Source: Streptosporangiaceae bacterium
GTDB lineage: Bacteria; Actinomycetota; Actinomycetes; Streptosporangiales; Streptosporangiaceae
NCBI GenBank assembly: GCA_030041195.1
Contig: JASHOI010000024.1
Location: 1 to 44,692 of the forward strand
Length of the DNA stretch: 44,692 nt
Direction of reading: 5' to 3'
In this document: piece by piece, positions 8,532 to 19,053 of the stretch
Position numbering within the stretch: position 1 is the first letter of the stretch
Layout: each line of letters opens with the position of its first letter
Program-made: the position numbers and the translations under genes
The notes under the pieces: generated by a model
Database searches by the model: none
Told to the model about the DNA's origin: nothing
The model's input: only the letters and a program-made list of their open reading frames with translations

Positions 8532-9010
8532 GCCCAGAGGAAGGCGAGCGCTCGCCGGAGGCCAGGCTCGCCGCGATGGGGCTCAGCCTGCCGAACGTGG
8601 CGCGCCCGCTCGCCGCCTACGTGCCGGCGGTACGTACCGGCAACTACGTGTACACCTCGGGTCAGGTGCCGGTCGTCGACGGGCAGTTGCTGGCCACCGG
8701 CAAGGTCGGTGCCGCCATCGGCGTGGCCGAGGCCGCCGCGCTGGCCAGGACCTGCGCGCTGAACGCGCTGGCCGCGGTGGCGTCGCTGACCGGCGGGCTG
8801 GACGCGGTCCGGCGCATCGTCAAGGTGACCGGGTTCGTGGCCAGCGCGCCCTCGTTCACCGAACAAGCGCAGGTGATGAACGGAGCGAGCGAACTGCTGA
8901 TCGAGGTGTTCGGCGAGGCGGGCAGGCACGCGCGCAGCGCGGTCGGGATGGCGGTGCTGCCGCTGGACGCCCCGGTCGAGGTGGAGCTGATCGCCGAGGT
9001 CCGGGATTAA
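8528..9010 (+). CDS. RidA family (YjgF/YER057c/UK114) protein
   Basis: A 160-residue RidA-fold protein (Rv3678c-like). Archetypal RidA hydrolyses reactive enamine/imine intermediates made by PLP enzymes. Recognisable segments are YTSGQVPVVDGQLLATGKVG, the central helix around ARTCALNALAAVASLTGG, VKVTGFVAS and the C-terminal RSAVGMAVLPLDAPVEVEL. The catalytic Arg of classical RidA occurs in an RxxxxV context; here RSAVGMAVL keeps an Arg at that place. It is longer than E. coli RidA (128 residues) and of the subfamily common next to MBL-fold genes in actinobacteria, so enamine deaminase activity is not certain. The GTG start at 8528 overlaps the preceding small gene. Confidence 0.88.
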   Translation: MSPEEGERSPEARLAAMGLSLPNVARPLAAYVPAVRTGNYVYTSGQVPVVDGQLLATGKVGAAIGVAEAAALARTCALNALAAVASLTGGLDAVRRIVKVTGFVASAPSFTEQAQVMNGASELLIEVFGEAGRHARSAVGMAVLPLDAPVEVELIAEVRD

Positions 9011-9022
9011 GCGAGCGAGCCG

Positions 9023-9898
9023 GTGGTTTTCCGGCGAGCGGGCGAAGTGACCGGGCCGATCAGGGTCGGTGGCCAGCTCGGCCAGCGGGCCCTCGACATC
9101 CTCGCCGGGAAGCAGCCTCCAGCGCGGCCGCGTGACGCGGCCACCGTCATGCTGCTGCGGTCGGCCTCCGGCGGCGCGCCAGATGGCGGCGGGCTCGAGG
9201 TCTACATGCTGCGCCGCAAGTCCTCGATGGCGTTCGCACCGGGCGCCTACGTGTTTCCCGGCGGGTCGGTTGACGCCAGGGACGCCGACGAGCAGGTGGC
9301 CTGGGCCGGGCCCGGAACCGCCGAATGGGGCGAGATCTTCGACGCCCCGCCGGAACTGGCCTGCGCGCTGGTCTGCGCCGCGGTCAGGGAGACCTTCGAG
9401 GAGTCCGGCGTGCTGCTCGCGGGTCCTTCCGCCGACTCGGTGGTGGCCGACACGACCGGCGCCGACTGGGAAGCCGACCGGCTGGCGCTGCTTGACCGCT
9501 CGCTCTCGCTGGCCGAGATGCTGGCCAGGCGCGGCCTCGTGCTCCGGTCGGACCTGCTCAGGCCGTGGTCGCGGTGGATCACCCCGGTGATCGAGGAGCG
9601 CCGCTTTGACGCGAGGTTCTTCGCCGCCGCGCTGCCGGCGCAGCAGCGCACCAGGGATGTCGGCGGCGAGGCGGCCGAGGTGGCCTGGGTCAGCCCGGCC
9701 GACGCGATCGCGATGGGCCGGCGCAGGGAAATTCTGCTGTGGCCGCCGACCGCGGTGACCCTGGCCGAGCTCGCGGCCTGCGGCGACGTGGCGGCGGCGC
9801 TCAGGCCCCGCCAGGTCAGACCGGTGCTGCCGGAGGCCAGCGTGGCCGAAGGCGCGGCCTGGCTGACCATCCCGGCGGATTTGGAGTACCCGCTATGA
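9023..9898 (+). CDS. Nudix hydrolase with interrupted Nudix box
   Basis: A 291-residue Nudix protein. The catalytic helix VRETFEESGVLL (about 121-132) is clear, but the upstream half of the box (FPGGSVD, about 78-84) is separated from it by a roughly 30-40 residue insertion. This layout is typical of NUDT19-like enzymes, some of which cleave CoA or acyl-CoA diphosphates. The specific substrate here is unknown. It sits in a co-directional run, DUF4177-RidA-Nudix-MBL, and its stop overlaps the next start (ATGA, 9895-9898). Start is uncertain: GTG 9023 or GTG 9047, neither with a strong ribosome binding site. Confidence 0.85.
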   Translation: MVFRRAGEVTGPIRVGGQLGQRALDILAGKQPPARPRDAATVMLLRSASGGAPDGGGLEVYMLRRKSSMAFAPGAYVFPGGSVDARDADEQVAWAGPGTAEWGEIFDAPPELACALVCAAVRETFEESGVLLAGPSADSVVADTTGADWEADRLALLDRSLSLAEMLARRGLVLRSDLLRPWSRWITPVIEERRFDARFFAAALPAQQRTRDVGGEAAEVAWVSPADAIAMGRRREILLWPPTAVTLAELAACGDVAAALRPRQVRPVLPEASVAEGAAWLTIPADLEYPL

Positions 9899-10716
9899 CC
9901 GGCATTGACGGATCCGGAACCGCCCGGGCACGGTGCGTTCTGGCCCCTAATCCGTCGCTGATGACGCTGGACGGGACGAACACCTGGCTGATCGCCGAGC
10001 CGGGCGCCGAGCCGGCCATCGTCGTGGACCCCGGCCCGGACGACGAGGGGCACCTGAGCCGGGTCCGCGCGGCCGCGGCCGAGGCGGGCCAGCGCATTGA
10101 GAAGATCGTGCTCACCCACCGCCACGAGGACCATTCCGGGGGCGCGCGGCGGCTGGCCGAGCTGACCGGGGCCCCGGTCCTGGCGGTCGACCCGGCGCAG
10201 CGGCTCGGGGCGGACGCGGCGCTCGGCCCGGGGGACACGGTGCGGGCCGGGAGCACGGAGCTGCTGCGGGTGATCGAGACCCCGGGGCACACCTCCGACT
10301 CGGTGAGCCTGCTGCTCGAGGCGGACGGCGCGGTGCTGACCGGGGACACCGTGCTCGGCCGCGGCACCACCGTGATCGCCGGCGACGGAAACCTGGGTGA
10401 CTACCTGCGGTCGCTCGACCGGCTGCGGGCGCTGGCCGACGATCCTGGTCTGCTGGCGCTGCTGCCCGGGCACGGGCCGCTGCTCAGCGAGCCGGCCCAG
10501 ACGCTGGATTACTACATCGCGCACCGGGCGGAGCGGCTCGCCGAGATCGAGGCCGCGCTCGCCGCCGGATGCCGGACCCTGGCCGGCATCGTGGAGACGG
10601 TGTACGTGGACGTGGACCGGGCGCTGTGGCCGTTCGCCGAGTGGTCGGTGCGGGCGCAGCTCGCTTACCTGGCCGAGCGCGGCGCGCTGCCGCCCGACGT
10701 GGAGCTGCCTGACTAG
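9895..10716 (+). CDS. MBL-fold metallo-hydrolase (Rv3677c-like)
   Basis: A 273-residue metallo-beta-lactamase-fold hydrolase. The zinc motif THRHEDH is at 74-80, followed by the third-ligand context TPGHTSDS, GDTVLGRG and PGHGP. The C-terminal helical region (EIEAALAAGCRTLAGIVETVY) resembles the LACTB2 type, some members of which are nucleases. Antibiotic hydrolysis is not implied. ATG at 9895 overlaps the Nudix stop by four bases, so it belongs to the same transcript. The following crp gene is convergent, as in Mycobacterium Rv3677c/Rv3676. Confidence 0.87.
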   Translation: MTGIDGSGTARARCVLAPNPSLMTLDGTNTWLIAEPGAEPAIVVDPGPDDEGHLSRVRAAAAEAGQRIEKIVLTHRHEDHSGGARRLAELTGAPVLAVDPAQRLGADAALGPGDTVRAGSTELLRVIETPGHTSDSVSLLLEADGAVLTGDTVLGRGTTVIAGDGNLGDYLRSLDRLRALADDPGLLALLPGHGPLLSEPAQTLDYYIAHRAERLAEIEAALAAGCRTLAGIVETVYVDVDRALWPFAEWSVRAQLAYLAERGALPPDVELPD

Positions 10717-10811
10717 AACGCCGGTCAGGTAGCCGAAACACACCTCTTCCCGGTCGCCGGCGGCTCGTTGAATCGGGGCAATCCCGGCATAAATCCTCAT
10801 GATCGGGTTAA

Positions 10812-10852
10812 CGGGGAATTCTGTCAGTCCTATTCGCTGACGCGTTTCCCCG
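10812..10852. terminator. Nested hairpin between convergent MBL and crp genes
   Basis: Outer stem CGGGGAA (10812-10818) pairs with TTCCCCG (10846-10852). Inner stem GTCAG (10823-10827) pairs with CTGAC (10837-10841) round a 9-nt loop. It lies between two converging genes, so a shared terminator is the simplest reading. There is no long T run on either side. Confidence 0.45.
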
Positions 10853-10901
10853 CTCTGAGGGGTTTCCCGTTATCTGACCGGTGACCCGCCCCTGCCCGCC
10901 G

Positions 10902-11585
10902 TTACCTGGCCCGCCGGCGCATCCGCTCCGGGTCGATCAGCAGCACAGACTTGGGATGCAGCTGGATCCAGCCGCGGGCCACGAAGTCGGCCAGCGCCTT
11001 GTTGACGGTCTCCCGCGAGGCTCCGACCAGCTGGGCCAGTTCCTCCTGGGTCAGGTCGTGATTGACCTGCAGGCCGTCCTCCTGCTTGGTGCCGAACCGC
11101 GCCGCCAGGTCGAGCAGGGCCTTCGCGACCCGGCCCGGCACGTCGGTGAAGACCAGGTCGGACATGACCTCGTTGGTACGCCGCAGCCGCCGGGCCAGCG
11201 CCGCGAGCAGATGCATGGCCACATCCGGCCGCCCGGTGAGCCAGAGCCGCAGGTCGTCGTGGGCCAGCGCGGCGAGGCGGACATCGGTGACGGCCGACGC
11301 GCTCATCGTGCGCGGCCGCGGGTCGAACAGCGAGAGCTCCCCGAACATCTCGCCGGGCCCGATCAGGCTGATCAGGTTCTCCCGGCCGTCCGCCGACGTC
11401 CTGGTCAGCTTGATCTTGCCGTCGAGCACCACGTACAGCCGGTCACCCGGGTCCCCCTCGTCGAACAGCCGGTCGCCCCTGGCCAGCCCGACCTCGGTCA
11501 CCCCGGCCCGGAGCGCCTTCGTCCCCTCGTCGTCAAGGGCCTCGAACAGCGGCGCCCGCCGGAGCATCTCCTCGGCGTTTTCCAC
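10902..11585 (-). CDS. crp: CRP/FNR-family cAMP receptor protein (Crp/GlxR type)
   Basis: A 227-residue global regulator. The cyclic-nucleotide domain carries GDRLYVVLDGKIKL and the phosphate-binding cassette FGELSLFDPRPRTMSA, including the conserved Arg. The C-terminal winged helix contains DLTQEELAQLVGASRETVNKAL, nearly identical to mycobacterial Rv3676. It binds cAMP and controls metabolic promoters in related bacteria. The GTG start at 11585 has GAGGAGG six or so bases upstream. No Crp consensus (TGTGA-N6-TCACA) was found by eye near its own promoter. Confidence 0.93.
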   Translation of the reverse strand: MENAEEMLRRAPLFEALDDEGTKALRAGVTEVGLARGDRLFDEGDPGDRLYVVLDGKIKLTRTSADGRENLISLIGPGEMFGELSLFDPRPRTMSASAVTDVRLAALAHDDLRLWLTGRPDVAMHLLAALARRLRRTNEVMSDLVFTDVPGRVAKALLDLAARFGTKQEDGLQVNHDLTQEELAQLVGASRETVNKALADFVARGWIQLHPKSVLLIDPERMRRRAR

Positions 11586-11682
11586 GGCACCTCCTCGCCC
11601 GCGTCCAGGAGTTACTACTCAGTGTCGCCTATTCATCACCAGGACGCGACTTGCGCCCCTTCAGGTGCCTCTCCGCTGATTC

Positions 11683-12180
11683 TCAGAGATGTCCGTCTTC
11701 GGCCTCGGCAAGCCGTACCCGGCAGGCCTCGATCTCCTCTGCCGCCGCGGCCGCTCCCACCCACCGGCCCGCCTCGACGACCTTGCCCGGCTCCAGTTCC
11801 TTGTAGACCTCGAAGAAGTGCTGGATCTCCAGGAGCTCAAACTCCGAGACGTCCGCGATGTCGTTCAGGTGCGCCATCCGCGGGTCCGTTGCCACGACCG
11901 CCAGGACCTTGTCGTCCGGACCGTTCTCGTCCCGCATCCGGAACATGCCAATCGCCCGGCACTGGATCAGGCAGCCGGGGAAAGTAGGCTCGTCGAGCAG
12001 GACGAGCGCGTCGAGCGGGTCTCCGTCCTCGGCCAGCGTGTTCTCGACGAAACCGTAGTCAGCCGGGTACCGAGTGGAGGTGAACAGCATTCTGTCCAGC
12101 CGGATTCGCCCGGTTTCATGATCCATTTCATACTTATTCCGTTGGCCCTTGGGTATTTCGATGGTCACATCGAAGTTCAC
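11683..12180 (-). CDS. ppa: Inorganic pyrophosphatase
   Basis: A 165-residue soluble family I pyrophosphatase that hydrolyses PPi to phosphate, pulling biosynthetic reactions forward. Signature residues are visible: the start motif [12 protein letters not shown], the [26 protein letters not shown] segment with the metal-binding D-(SGDP-like) cluster, and the late VYKELEP stretch with conserved Lys. Length equals the bacterial family norm. The GTG start at 12180 has a GA-rich ribosome binding site (GAGAGGTGGAG). It is divergent from dacB, the same neighbour as in Mycobacterium (Rv3628/Rv3627c). Confidence 0.95.
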   Translation of the reverse strand: MNFDVTIEIPKGQRNKYEMDHETGRIRLDRMLFTSTRYPADYGFVENTLAEDGDPLDALVLLDEPTFPGCLIQCRAIGMFRMRDENGPDDKVLAVVATDPRMAHLNDIADVSEFELLEIQHFFEVYKELEPGKVVEAGRWVGAAAAAEEIEACRVRLAEAEDGHL

Positions 12181-12230
12181 AACTCCACCTCTCGGCCACG
12201 TGGATGATTGATTCCGTCGCTTCGATGTCT

Positions 12231-12243
12231 ACCCGGTCCGGGT
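12231..12243. promoter_or_regulatory. Palindrome in the ppa-dacB divergent promoter region
   Basis: ACCCGG-T-CCGGGT is a perfect 13-bp palindrome in the 108-bp gap between divergent ppa and dacB. It could be an operator or a 5' UTR hairpin for dacB. No regulator can be assigned. Confidence 0.35.
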
Positions 12244-12288
12244 GGGCCGGTGTCCAGCGGGATCCAGCATTTCCGTGAGGAGGTAACG

Positions 12289-13767
12289 GTGCGTCGGTTC
12301 CGCCGTGCCGCCACGGCGTTGCTGGCCCTGCTCAGCGTGTTCACAATCCTCGCGGGCGTCGCCGTGGCGCGGATGCTGCCGCCGCGGCTGGCGCTGTGGC
12401 GGCTGCCCACCGTGGCCAGCCGCAGCCTCGCCTTGGCCGGGCCGGTGCTGGCTCCCGTTGCCGACCCGGGCGATGGCCCGGCCGGAACAGCGCAAACGGG
12501 TCATTCCGGCTACTCCGGGCAGGTCGCGACCGCGGCGGGCGTCGCCGCCGCGCTCTCCCCAGTGCTCGGCTCGGGCACGCTCGGCAAGCACGTCGGCGCG
12601 GTGGTCGACGACCTGTCCTCCGGCCAGGTGCTGCTGTCCCGCGACGCGGGCTCGGGCTTCGCCCCGGCCTCCACCGCCAAGCTCGCGGTCGCGGTCGCCG
12701 CGCTCGACGTGCTGGGCCCGGCCGCCACGTTCAGCACCAAGGTGGTGATCGGGGGTGCCGCCTCCTCGATCGTCCTCGTCGGCGGCGGCGACCCAACGCT
12801 GGCCGCCGGGCACCCGCCGGCCTCGGACTACCCGCAGCCGGCCACGCTGGTGTCGCTCGCCGCGCAGACCGCGCGGGCGCTGCGGGCCAAGGGGATCCGC
12901 TCGGTCCGGCTGGGCTACGACACGTCGCTGTTCACCGGCCCGCAGCTCGCGCCGGGATGGCCGGACAGCTACGTCACCACCGGCAACGTCACCCCGATCT
13001 CCTCGCTCGAGGTGGACCAGGGCAGGCTGACCGCGAGTGGCGCCCCGCAGGACGCCAACGACCCGGAGAACTACCGGCCGCGCACGTTCACCCCGGCGGC
13101 CGAGGCCGCGCAGGCCTTTGCCGGGTTCCTGTCCGCTGACGGGATCCGGGTGCGCGGCGCGGTCAGCCAGACGGCGGCGCCGCACGGTGCCGCGGCCATC
13201 GCCGCGGTGTCGTCGCCGCCGCTGGCCGAGATCGTCGACTGGATGCTCACCCAGAGCAACAACGTGATCGCGGAGAACCTGGCCAGGCAGGTCGCGATCG
13301 CCACCGGCCGGCCCGCCTCGTTCAGCGGCGCTGCCGCCGCCGAGACCGCGGTGCTGCGTGGGCTGGGGGTCCGGGGAACGCTCCGGCTGGTCGACGGGAG
13401 CGGGCTGTCGCCGCAGGACCGGATCGCGCCCGACGTGCTCATCCAGCTGATCCGCCTCGCCGCGTCGCCGAGCCGGCCCAGCCTGCGCGCGGTCATCACC
13501 AGCCTGCCGGTCGCCGGGTTCTCCGGCACGCTCGCCCCGGGCGGCAGCGTCTTCCCGGACGTGGGGCAGGCCGGGCTGGGCGTGGTCCGGGCCAAGACCG
13601 GCAACCTGTCGACGGTCGTGGCGCTGGCCGGCATCGCTGAGGCCAGGGACGGTCAGCTGTTCGCGTTCGCGTTCATGGCCGACCGGCTGAGCAGCACCGG
13701 CCTGGTCGCCGGGGCGTCCGGTCTGACCAGCCTGGCCACCGCCCTGGCGGGCTGCGGCTGCGGCTGA
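12289..13767 (+). CDS. dacB: D-alanyl-D-alanine carboxypeptidase/endopeptidase (PBP4, S13 family)
   Basis: A 492-residue secreted or membrane-anchored PBP4-type enzyme that trims or cleaves peptidoglycan stem peptides. A basic N-terminus and hydrophobic segment (about 7-28) look like a signal anchor. Active-site motifs follow in order: STAK (128-131), SNN (323-325) and KTG (436-438), spaced as in S13 peptidases. A longer reading from 12208 is rejected because AGGAGG at 12278-12283 sits five bases before GTG 12289. It is followed by the zincin, tilS and hpt genes, as in Mycobacterium Rv3627c-Rv3624c. Confidence 0.9.
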   Translation: MRRFRRAATALLALLSVFTILAGVAVARMLPPRLALWRLPTVASRSLALAGPVLAPVADPGDGPAGTAQTGHSGYSGQVATAAGVAAALSPVLGSGTLGKHVGAVVDDLSSGQVLLSRDAGSGFAPASTAKLAVAVAALDVLGPAATFSTKVVIGGAASSIVLVGGGDPTLAAGHPPASDYPQPATLVSLAAQTARALRAKGIRSVRLGYDTSLFTGPQLAPGWPDSYVTTGNVTPISSLEVDQGRLTASGAPQDANDPENYRPRTFTPAAEAAQAFAGFLSADGIRVRGAVSQTAAPHGAAAIAAVSSPPLAEIVDWMLTQSNNVIAENLARQVAIATGRPASFSGAAAAETAVLRGLGVRGTLRLVDGSGLSPQDRIAPDVLIQLIRLAASPSRPSLRAVITSLPVAGFSGTLAPGGSVFPDVGQAGLGVVRAKTGNLSTVVALAGIAEARDGQLFAFAFMADRLSSTGLVAGASGLTSLATALAGCGCG

Positions 13768-13816
13768 GCGCTCGCCCCGGCGTGAGTCACCCGGAAGACC
13801 AACGTACGGTGGGGGG

Positions 13817-14950
13817 GTGAGCAGCTCTCAGATGATCGACTGGAATGTCGCCACGTCAACCGGCGTCAGGTGGGCGCGCCCCGGGCCCGCCGTCAGCATG
13901 GCCGAGGCCAGGAAGGTGGTCGCCGAGCTGCGCAGCCTGGCGGCCGCCGTGCAGGAGCCGGTGCACGAGCTCACCGGGCTGCCCGGTTCGGGCGACGGCG
14001 GCAAGGTCGCGGTGGTGGACCGGCCCGGGTGGATCCGGGCCAACGTCGACGGGTTCCGCGTGGTGCTCGACCCGCTGGTCCAGCAGATGCAGCAGCGCGG
14101 CTCGGCCCCGCCGGCCGGGTCGGTGATCACCGCGGTCGGGTCCCGGGTCACCGGCATGCAGGCCGGCCTGATCCTCGCCTACCTGGCAGGCCGGGTGCTC
14201 GGCCAGTACGAGCTGTTCCTGCCGCCTGACCCAGATGCACCGGAGCCCAGCGCGTCCGACGCGCCGGCGGGCAGGCTGACCCTGGTCGCGCCGAACATCG
14301 TCATGGTGGAACGCGAGCTCGGAGTCGACCCGCACGACTTCCGGCGCTGGGTGTGCCTGCACGAGGAGACGCACCGGACCCAGTTCACCTCGGTGCCCTG
14401 GCTGCGCCCCTACGTGCAGCAGCAGATGACCGAGTTTCTGCTGGCGTCCGACCTGGACCCGGCGTCGATCCTGGACCGGCTCAGGTCGGCGGCCGACGCG
14501 GTGGCCGGTGCGGTCCGCGGCAGCGGTGAGAGCCTGATCGAGGCGATCCAGACCCCGCGCCAGCGCGAGATCCTGGACCGGCTGACGTCGGTGATGACGC
14601 TGGTCGAGGGCCACGGCGACTACGTGATGGACGCGGTCGGCCCCAAGGTCGTGCCCTCGGTGGCCGAGATCAGGGCCAAGTTCTCGGCCCGGCGGATCAG
14701 CGGCGGCCGGATCGAGCAGTCGATCCGCAGGATCCTCGGCATCGACCTGAAGATGAAGCAGTACGAGCAGGGGTCGAAGTTCGTCAAGGCGGTCGTTGAC
14801 GAGGCCGGAATGGACGTGTTCAACAAGGTCTGGACCTCCCCGGAGACGCTCCCGACCTCCAGCGAGATCAGCAACCCGCAGTCCTGGCTGGACCGGGTCG
14901 ACGGCAGCGGAGGGCACGGGGTGAACGGCAGCGGCGCCGCCGCGGGCTAA
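13817..14950 (+). CDS. Zinc-dependent metalloprotease-like protein (DUF2342, Rv3626c-like)
   Basis: A 377-residue protein of the DUF2342 family, often labelled coenzyme F420 biosynthesis associated. It has a zincin motif HEETH at 182-186 in the context WVCLHEETHRTQF, with a predicted helical body. Its natural substrate is unknown and the F420 label rests on genomic association only. No signal peptide is seen, so it is probably cytoplasmic. GTG at 13817 follows a G-rich tract that may serve as ribosome binding site. It lies between dacB and tilS, the same place as Rv3626c. Confidence 0.85.
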   Translation: MSSSQMIDWNVATSTGVRWARPGPAVSMAEARKVVAELRSLAAAVQEPVHELTGLPGSGDGGKVAVVDRPGWIRANVDGFRVVLDPLVQQMQQRGSAPPAGSVITAVGSRVTGMQAGLILAYLAGRVLGQYELFLPPDPDAPEPSASDAPAGRLTLVAPNIVMVERELGVDPHDFRRWVCLHEETHRTQFTSVPWLRPYVQQQMTEFLLASDLDPASILDRLRSAADAVAGAVRGSGESLIEAIQTPRQREILDRLTSVMTLVEGHGDYVMDAVGPKVVPSVAEIRAKFSARRISGGRIEQSIRRILGIDLKMKQYEQGSKFVKAVVDEAGMDVFNKVWTSPETLPTSSEISNPQSWLDRVDGSGGHGVNGSGAAAG

Positions 14951-14962
14951 GAGTGACCCCCG

Positions 14963-15988
14963 ATGGGCCCCCACCCCGCGGTCGCCCAGGTCCGCCTGGC
15001 GGTGCGCCGCTGCCTGTCCGGTGCCGGCCTTTCGCCCGGTGACCTGGTCCTCGCGGCCTGCTCGGGCGGTGCGGACTCACTGGCCCTGGCCTCGGCGCTG
15101 GCGTTCGAGGCACCCAGGCTGAGGCTGCGCGGGGGCGGCGTCACCGTGGATCACGGGCTGCAGCCTGGATCGGACGAGCAGGCACGTAAGGTGACAAAGG
15201 CCCTGGAGGGCATGGGCCTCGAACCGGTGCACAGCGTCACCGCGACGGTGGCTCGCCCGGGGAGTCCCGGGTACCCGGGCCCCGAGGCGGCGGCGCGCGA
15301 GGCCAGGTATGCGGCGCTCGACCGGGCCGCGAGCGCGTGCGGTTCCGCCGCGGTCCTGCTCGGCCACACCACGGACGACCAGGCCGAGACCGTGCTCCTC
15401 GGCCTGGCACGCGGGTCCGGCGCCCGCTCGCTGGCCGGGATGCCGGAGCGCAGCGGCCGTTACCTGCGCCCGCTGCTGGGGATCGGCCGGGCCACCACCA
15501 GGGCCGCCTGCTCCGCGCAGGACCTCGAGCCGTGGGACGACCCGCAGAACGCCGATCCCGGCTTCGCCCGCGTCCGGGTGCGGCACCGGCTGCTCCCGGT
15601 GCTCGAGGCGGAGCTCGGGCCCGGCGTGACCGGGGCGCTGGCCCGCAGTGCCCGGCTGCTGCGTGCCGACGCCGATTTCCTTGACGCACTCGCGGACAGC
15701 GAGCTTGAACGCATCGCCCCTTCCGGGTCTGGCCACGCGCTGCCACTGGACGCCGTGGCCGCGCTGCCGGAGGCGATCAGGTCACGTGTGCTCAGGAACG
15801 CCGCGATCGCCGCGGGGTGCCCGCCGGGGAAGCTGACCGCGGGTCACGTCGCCGGGCTCGAGGCCCTCGTGACCGGCTGGCGCGGCCAGCGGTGGGCCGA
15901 CTTGCCGGGCGGTATCCGCGCCCGCCGCCGGTATGGCAAGCTGCAGTTCGGCTCGAGCGATGCGGAGGGCTCAGATGGACGCGGCTGA
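14963..15988 (+). CDS. tilS: tRNA(Ile)-lysidine synthase
   Basis: A 341-residue N-type ATP pyrophosphatase that converts cytidine 34 of the CAU-anticodon tRNA-Ile to lysidine, letting it read AUA. The PP-loop SGGADS is at 34-39, followed by [15 protein letters not shown] and [22 protein letters not shown], typical of TilS. The C-terminal part is short, as in other actinobacteria. It overlaps the start of hpt by 14 bases, so the tilS-hpt pair is coupled, an association conserved widely in bacteria. Confidence 0.93.
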   Translation: MGPHPAVAQVRLAVRRCLSGAGLSPGDLVLAACSGGADSLALASALAFEAPRLRLRGGGVTVDHGLQPGSDEQARKVTKALEGMGLEPVHSVTATVARPGSPGYPGPEAAAREARYAALDRAASACGSAAVLLGHTTDDQAETVLLGLARGSGARSLAGMPERSGRYLRPLLGIGRATTRAACSAQDLEPWDDPQNADPGFARVRVRHRLLPVLEAELGPGVTGALARSARLLRADADFLDALADSELERIAPSGSGHALPLDAVAALPEAIRSRVLRNAAIAAGCPPGKLTAGHVAGLEALVTGWRGQRWADLPGGIRARRRYGKLQFGSSDAEGSDGRG

Positions 15989-16622
15989 CATGGGCGCCGA
16001 CCTTGAGGAAGTCCTCATCACCCCGGATCGGCTGCAGCAGCGCATCGTCGAGCTTGCCGCGCAGATCGACGCGGATTACGCCGATCGCGAACTTCTTCTG
16101 GTTGGCGTGCTCAAGGGCGCGGTCATGGTGATGGCCGACCTGGCCCGCGCGATGCGGCTCCCGGTGCAGATGGACTGGATGGCGGTCTCCTCCTACGGCT
16201 CCGGCACGAAGTCCTCCGGGGTGGTGCGGATCCTCAAGGATCTCGACTGCGACATCACCGGCCGTAACGTGCTGGTCGTCGAGGACATCATCGACTCCGG
16301 CCTGACCCTGTCCTGGCTGGTGAGGAACCTGCAGTCGCGTGGCCCGGCCTCGCTGAAGGTGTGCGCGCTGCTGCGCAAGCCCGGTGCGGCGCAGGTGGAC
16401 GTCGACGTGGCCTACACCGGCTTCGACATCGGCAACGCGTTCGTCATCGGCTACGGGCTCGACTACGCCGAGCGCTATCGCAACCTACCGTTCATCGGGA
16501 CCCTCGCTCCGCACGTCTACGGCGGGCCGGACAAAGGGGAAGCGGACGGGGGTGCTGCCGGGGCCGAGTTAGGCCCCGCCGGGGAGCGCCAGGGGCGCAG
16601 CCTTGCAGGGAACACAATGTGA
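15975..16622 (+). CDS. hpt: Hypoxanthine phosphoribosyltransferase
   Basis: A 215-residue purine-salvage enzyme that joins hypoxanthine or guanine to PRPP. The PRPP-binding loop [14 protein letters not shown], the flexible-loop [11 protein letters not shown] and the base-site region DFVVGYGLD-like ([20 protein letters not shown]) are present. ATG 15975 has GGAGG about six bases upstream. A longer reading from 15933 adds residues unlike the family, and ATG 15990 lacks a ribosome binding site. About 30 residues after the core ([15 protein letters not shown] and on) form a Gly/Ala-rich tail of no known role. It is followed directly by ftsH without the ESX-1-related genes found between these two in Mycobacterium. 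Confidence 0.93.
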   Translation: MDAADMGADLEEVLITPDRLQQRIVELAAQIDADYADRELLLVGVLKGAVMVMADLARAMRLPVQMDWMAVSSYGSGTKSSGVVRILKDLDCDITGRNVLVVEDIIDSGLTLSWLVRNLQSRGPASLKVCALLRKPGAAQVDVDVAYTGFDIGNAFVIGYGLDYAERYRNLPFIGTLAPHVYGGPDKGEADGGAAGAELGPAGERQGRSLAGNTM

Positions 16623-16782
16623 GATGAAATACGTTCACGGGGGTAGGGACCTGCCGGGTGCTGTGCCTGGAGAAGGTGCCTGCTGCGTGTCAGCACGGGT
16701 CGGCGCGGTGTACCGTCGATTATTGCCGTTTTATCAGGCGGGCAGAAAGGAAAGCTGCGCGTGGGCGCTGGTACGCAAGGCA

Positions 16783-16805
16783 GTCCCGCCGGAGGTCGGC
16801 GGGAC
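16783..16805 (+). promoter_or_regulatory. Perfect 8-bp hairpin in the ftsH leader
   Basis: GTCCCGCC (16783-16790) pairs with GGCGGGAC (16798-16805) round the loop GGAGGTC. It lies about 50 bases before the ftsH ATG, and no T run follows. The 233-bp gap 16623-16855 has no credible gene. The only strong AGGAGG (16818-16823) is 32 bases before ATG 16856, too far for normal initiation. Confidence 0.45.
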
Positions 16806-16855
16806 CTGAGGCTCGTCAGGAGGGGTCGGCCCGCTAGTGGCGCGGCCGTTCATCG

Positions 16856-18982
<2,127 letters not shown>

Positions 18983-18985
<3 letters not shown>

Positions 18986-19049
18986 ACCCTTTCATCCTCC
19001 CCACGACTGCCCACATACCCGGCGCGAAATAGCCGGATGAAAGGGTTCA
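18983..19049 (+). promoter_or_regulatory. 15-bp inverted repeat from the ftsH stop to the folE ribosome binding site
   Basis: TGAACCCTTTCATCC (18983-18997) is the perfect reverse complement of GGATGAAAGGGTTCA (19035-19049), with a 37-nt loop. The left arm starts with the ftsH TGA stop. The right arm holds AAAGGG (19040-19045), the only ribosome binding site for the folE TTG start at 19054. A smaller hairpin, CCGGC (19019-19023) with GCCGG (19032-19036), overlaps the first bases of the right arm, so the two stems compete. The layout suggests translational control of folE; a terminator is less likely because no T run follows. Confidence 0.65.
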
Positions 19050-19053
19050 TTCA

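Noticed and set aside
10717..11640. Crp-binding site (TGTGA-N6-TCACA) around crp
   Set aside because: No match with both half-sites was seen by eye on either side of the gene.
16603..16809. 68-codon frame between hpt and ftsH
   Set aside because: It overlaps the hpt end, contains the leader hairpin and has no ribosome binding site or family resemblance.
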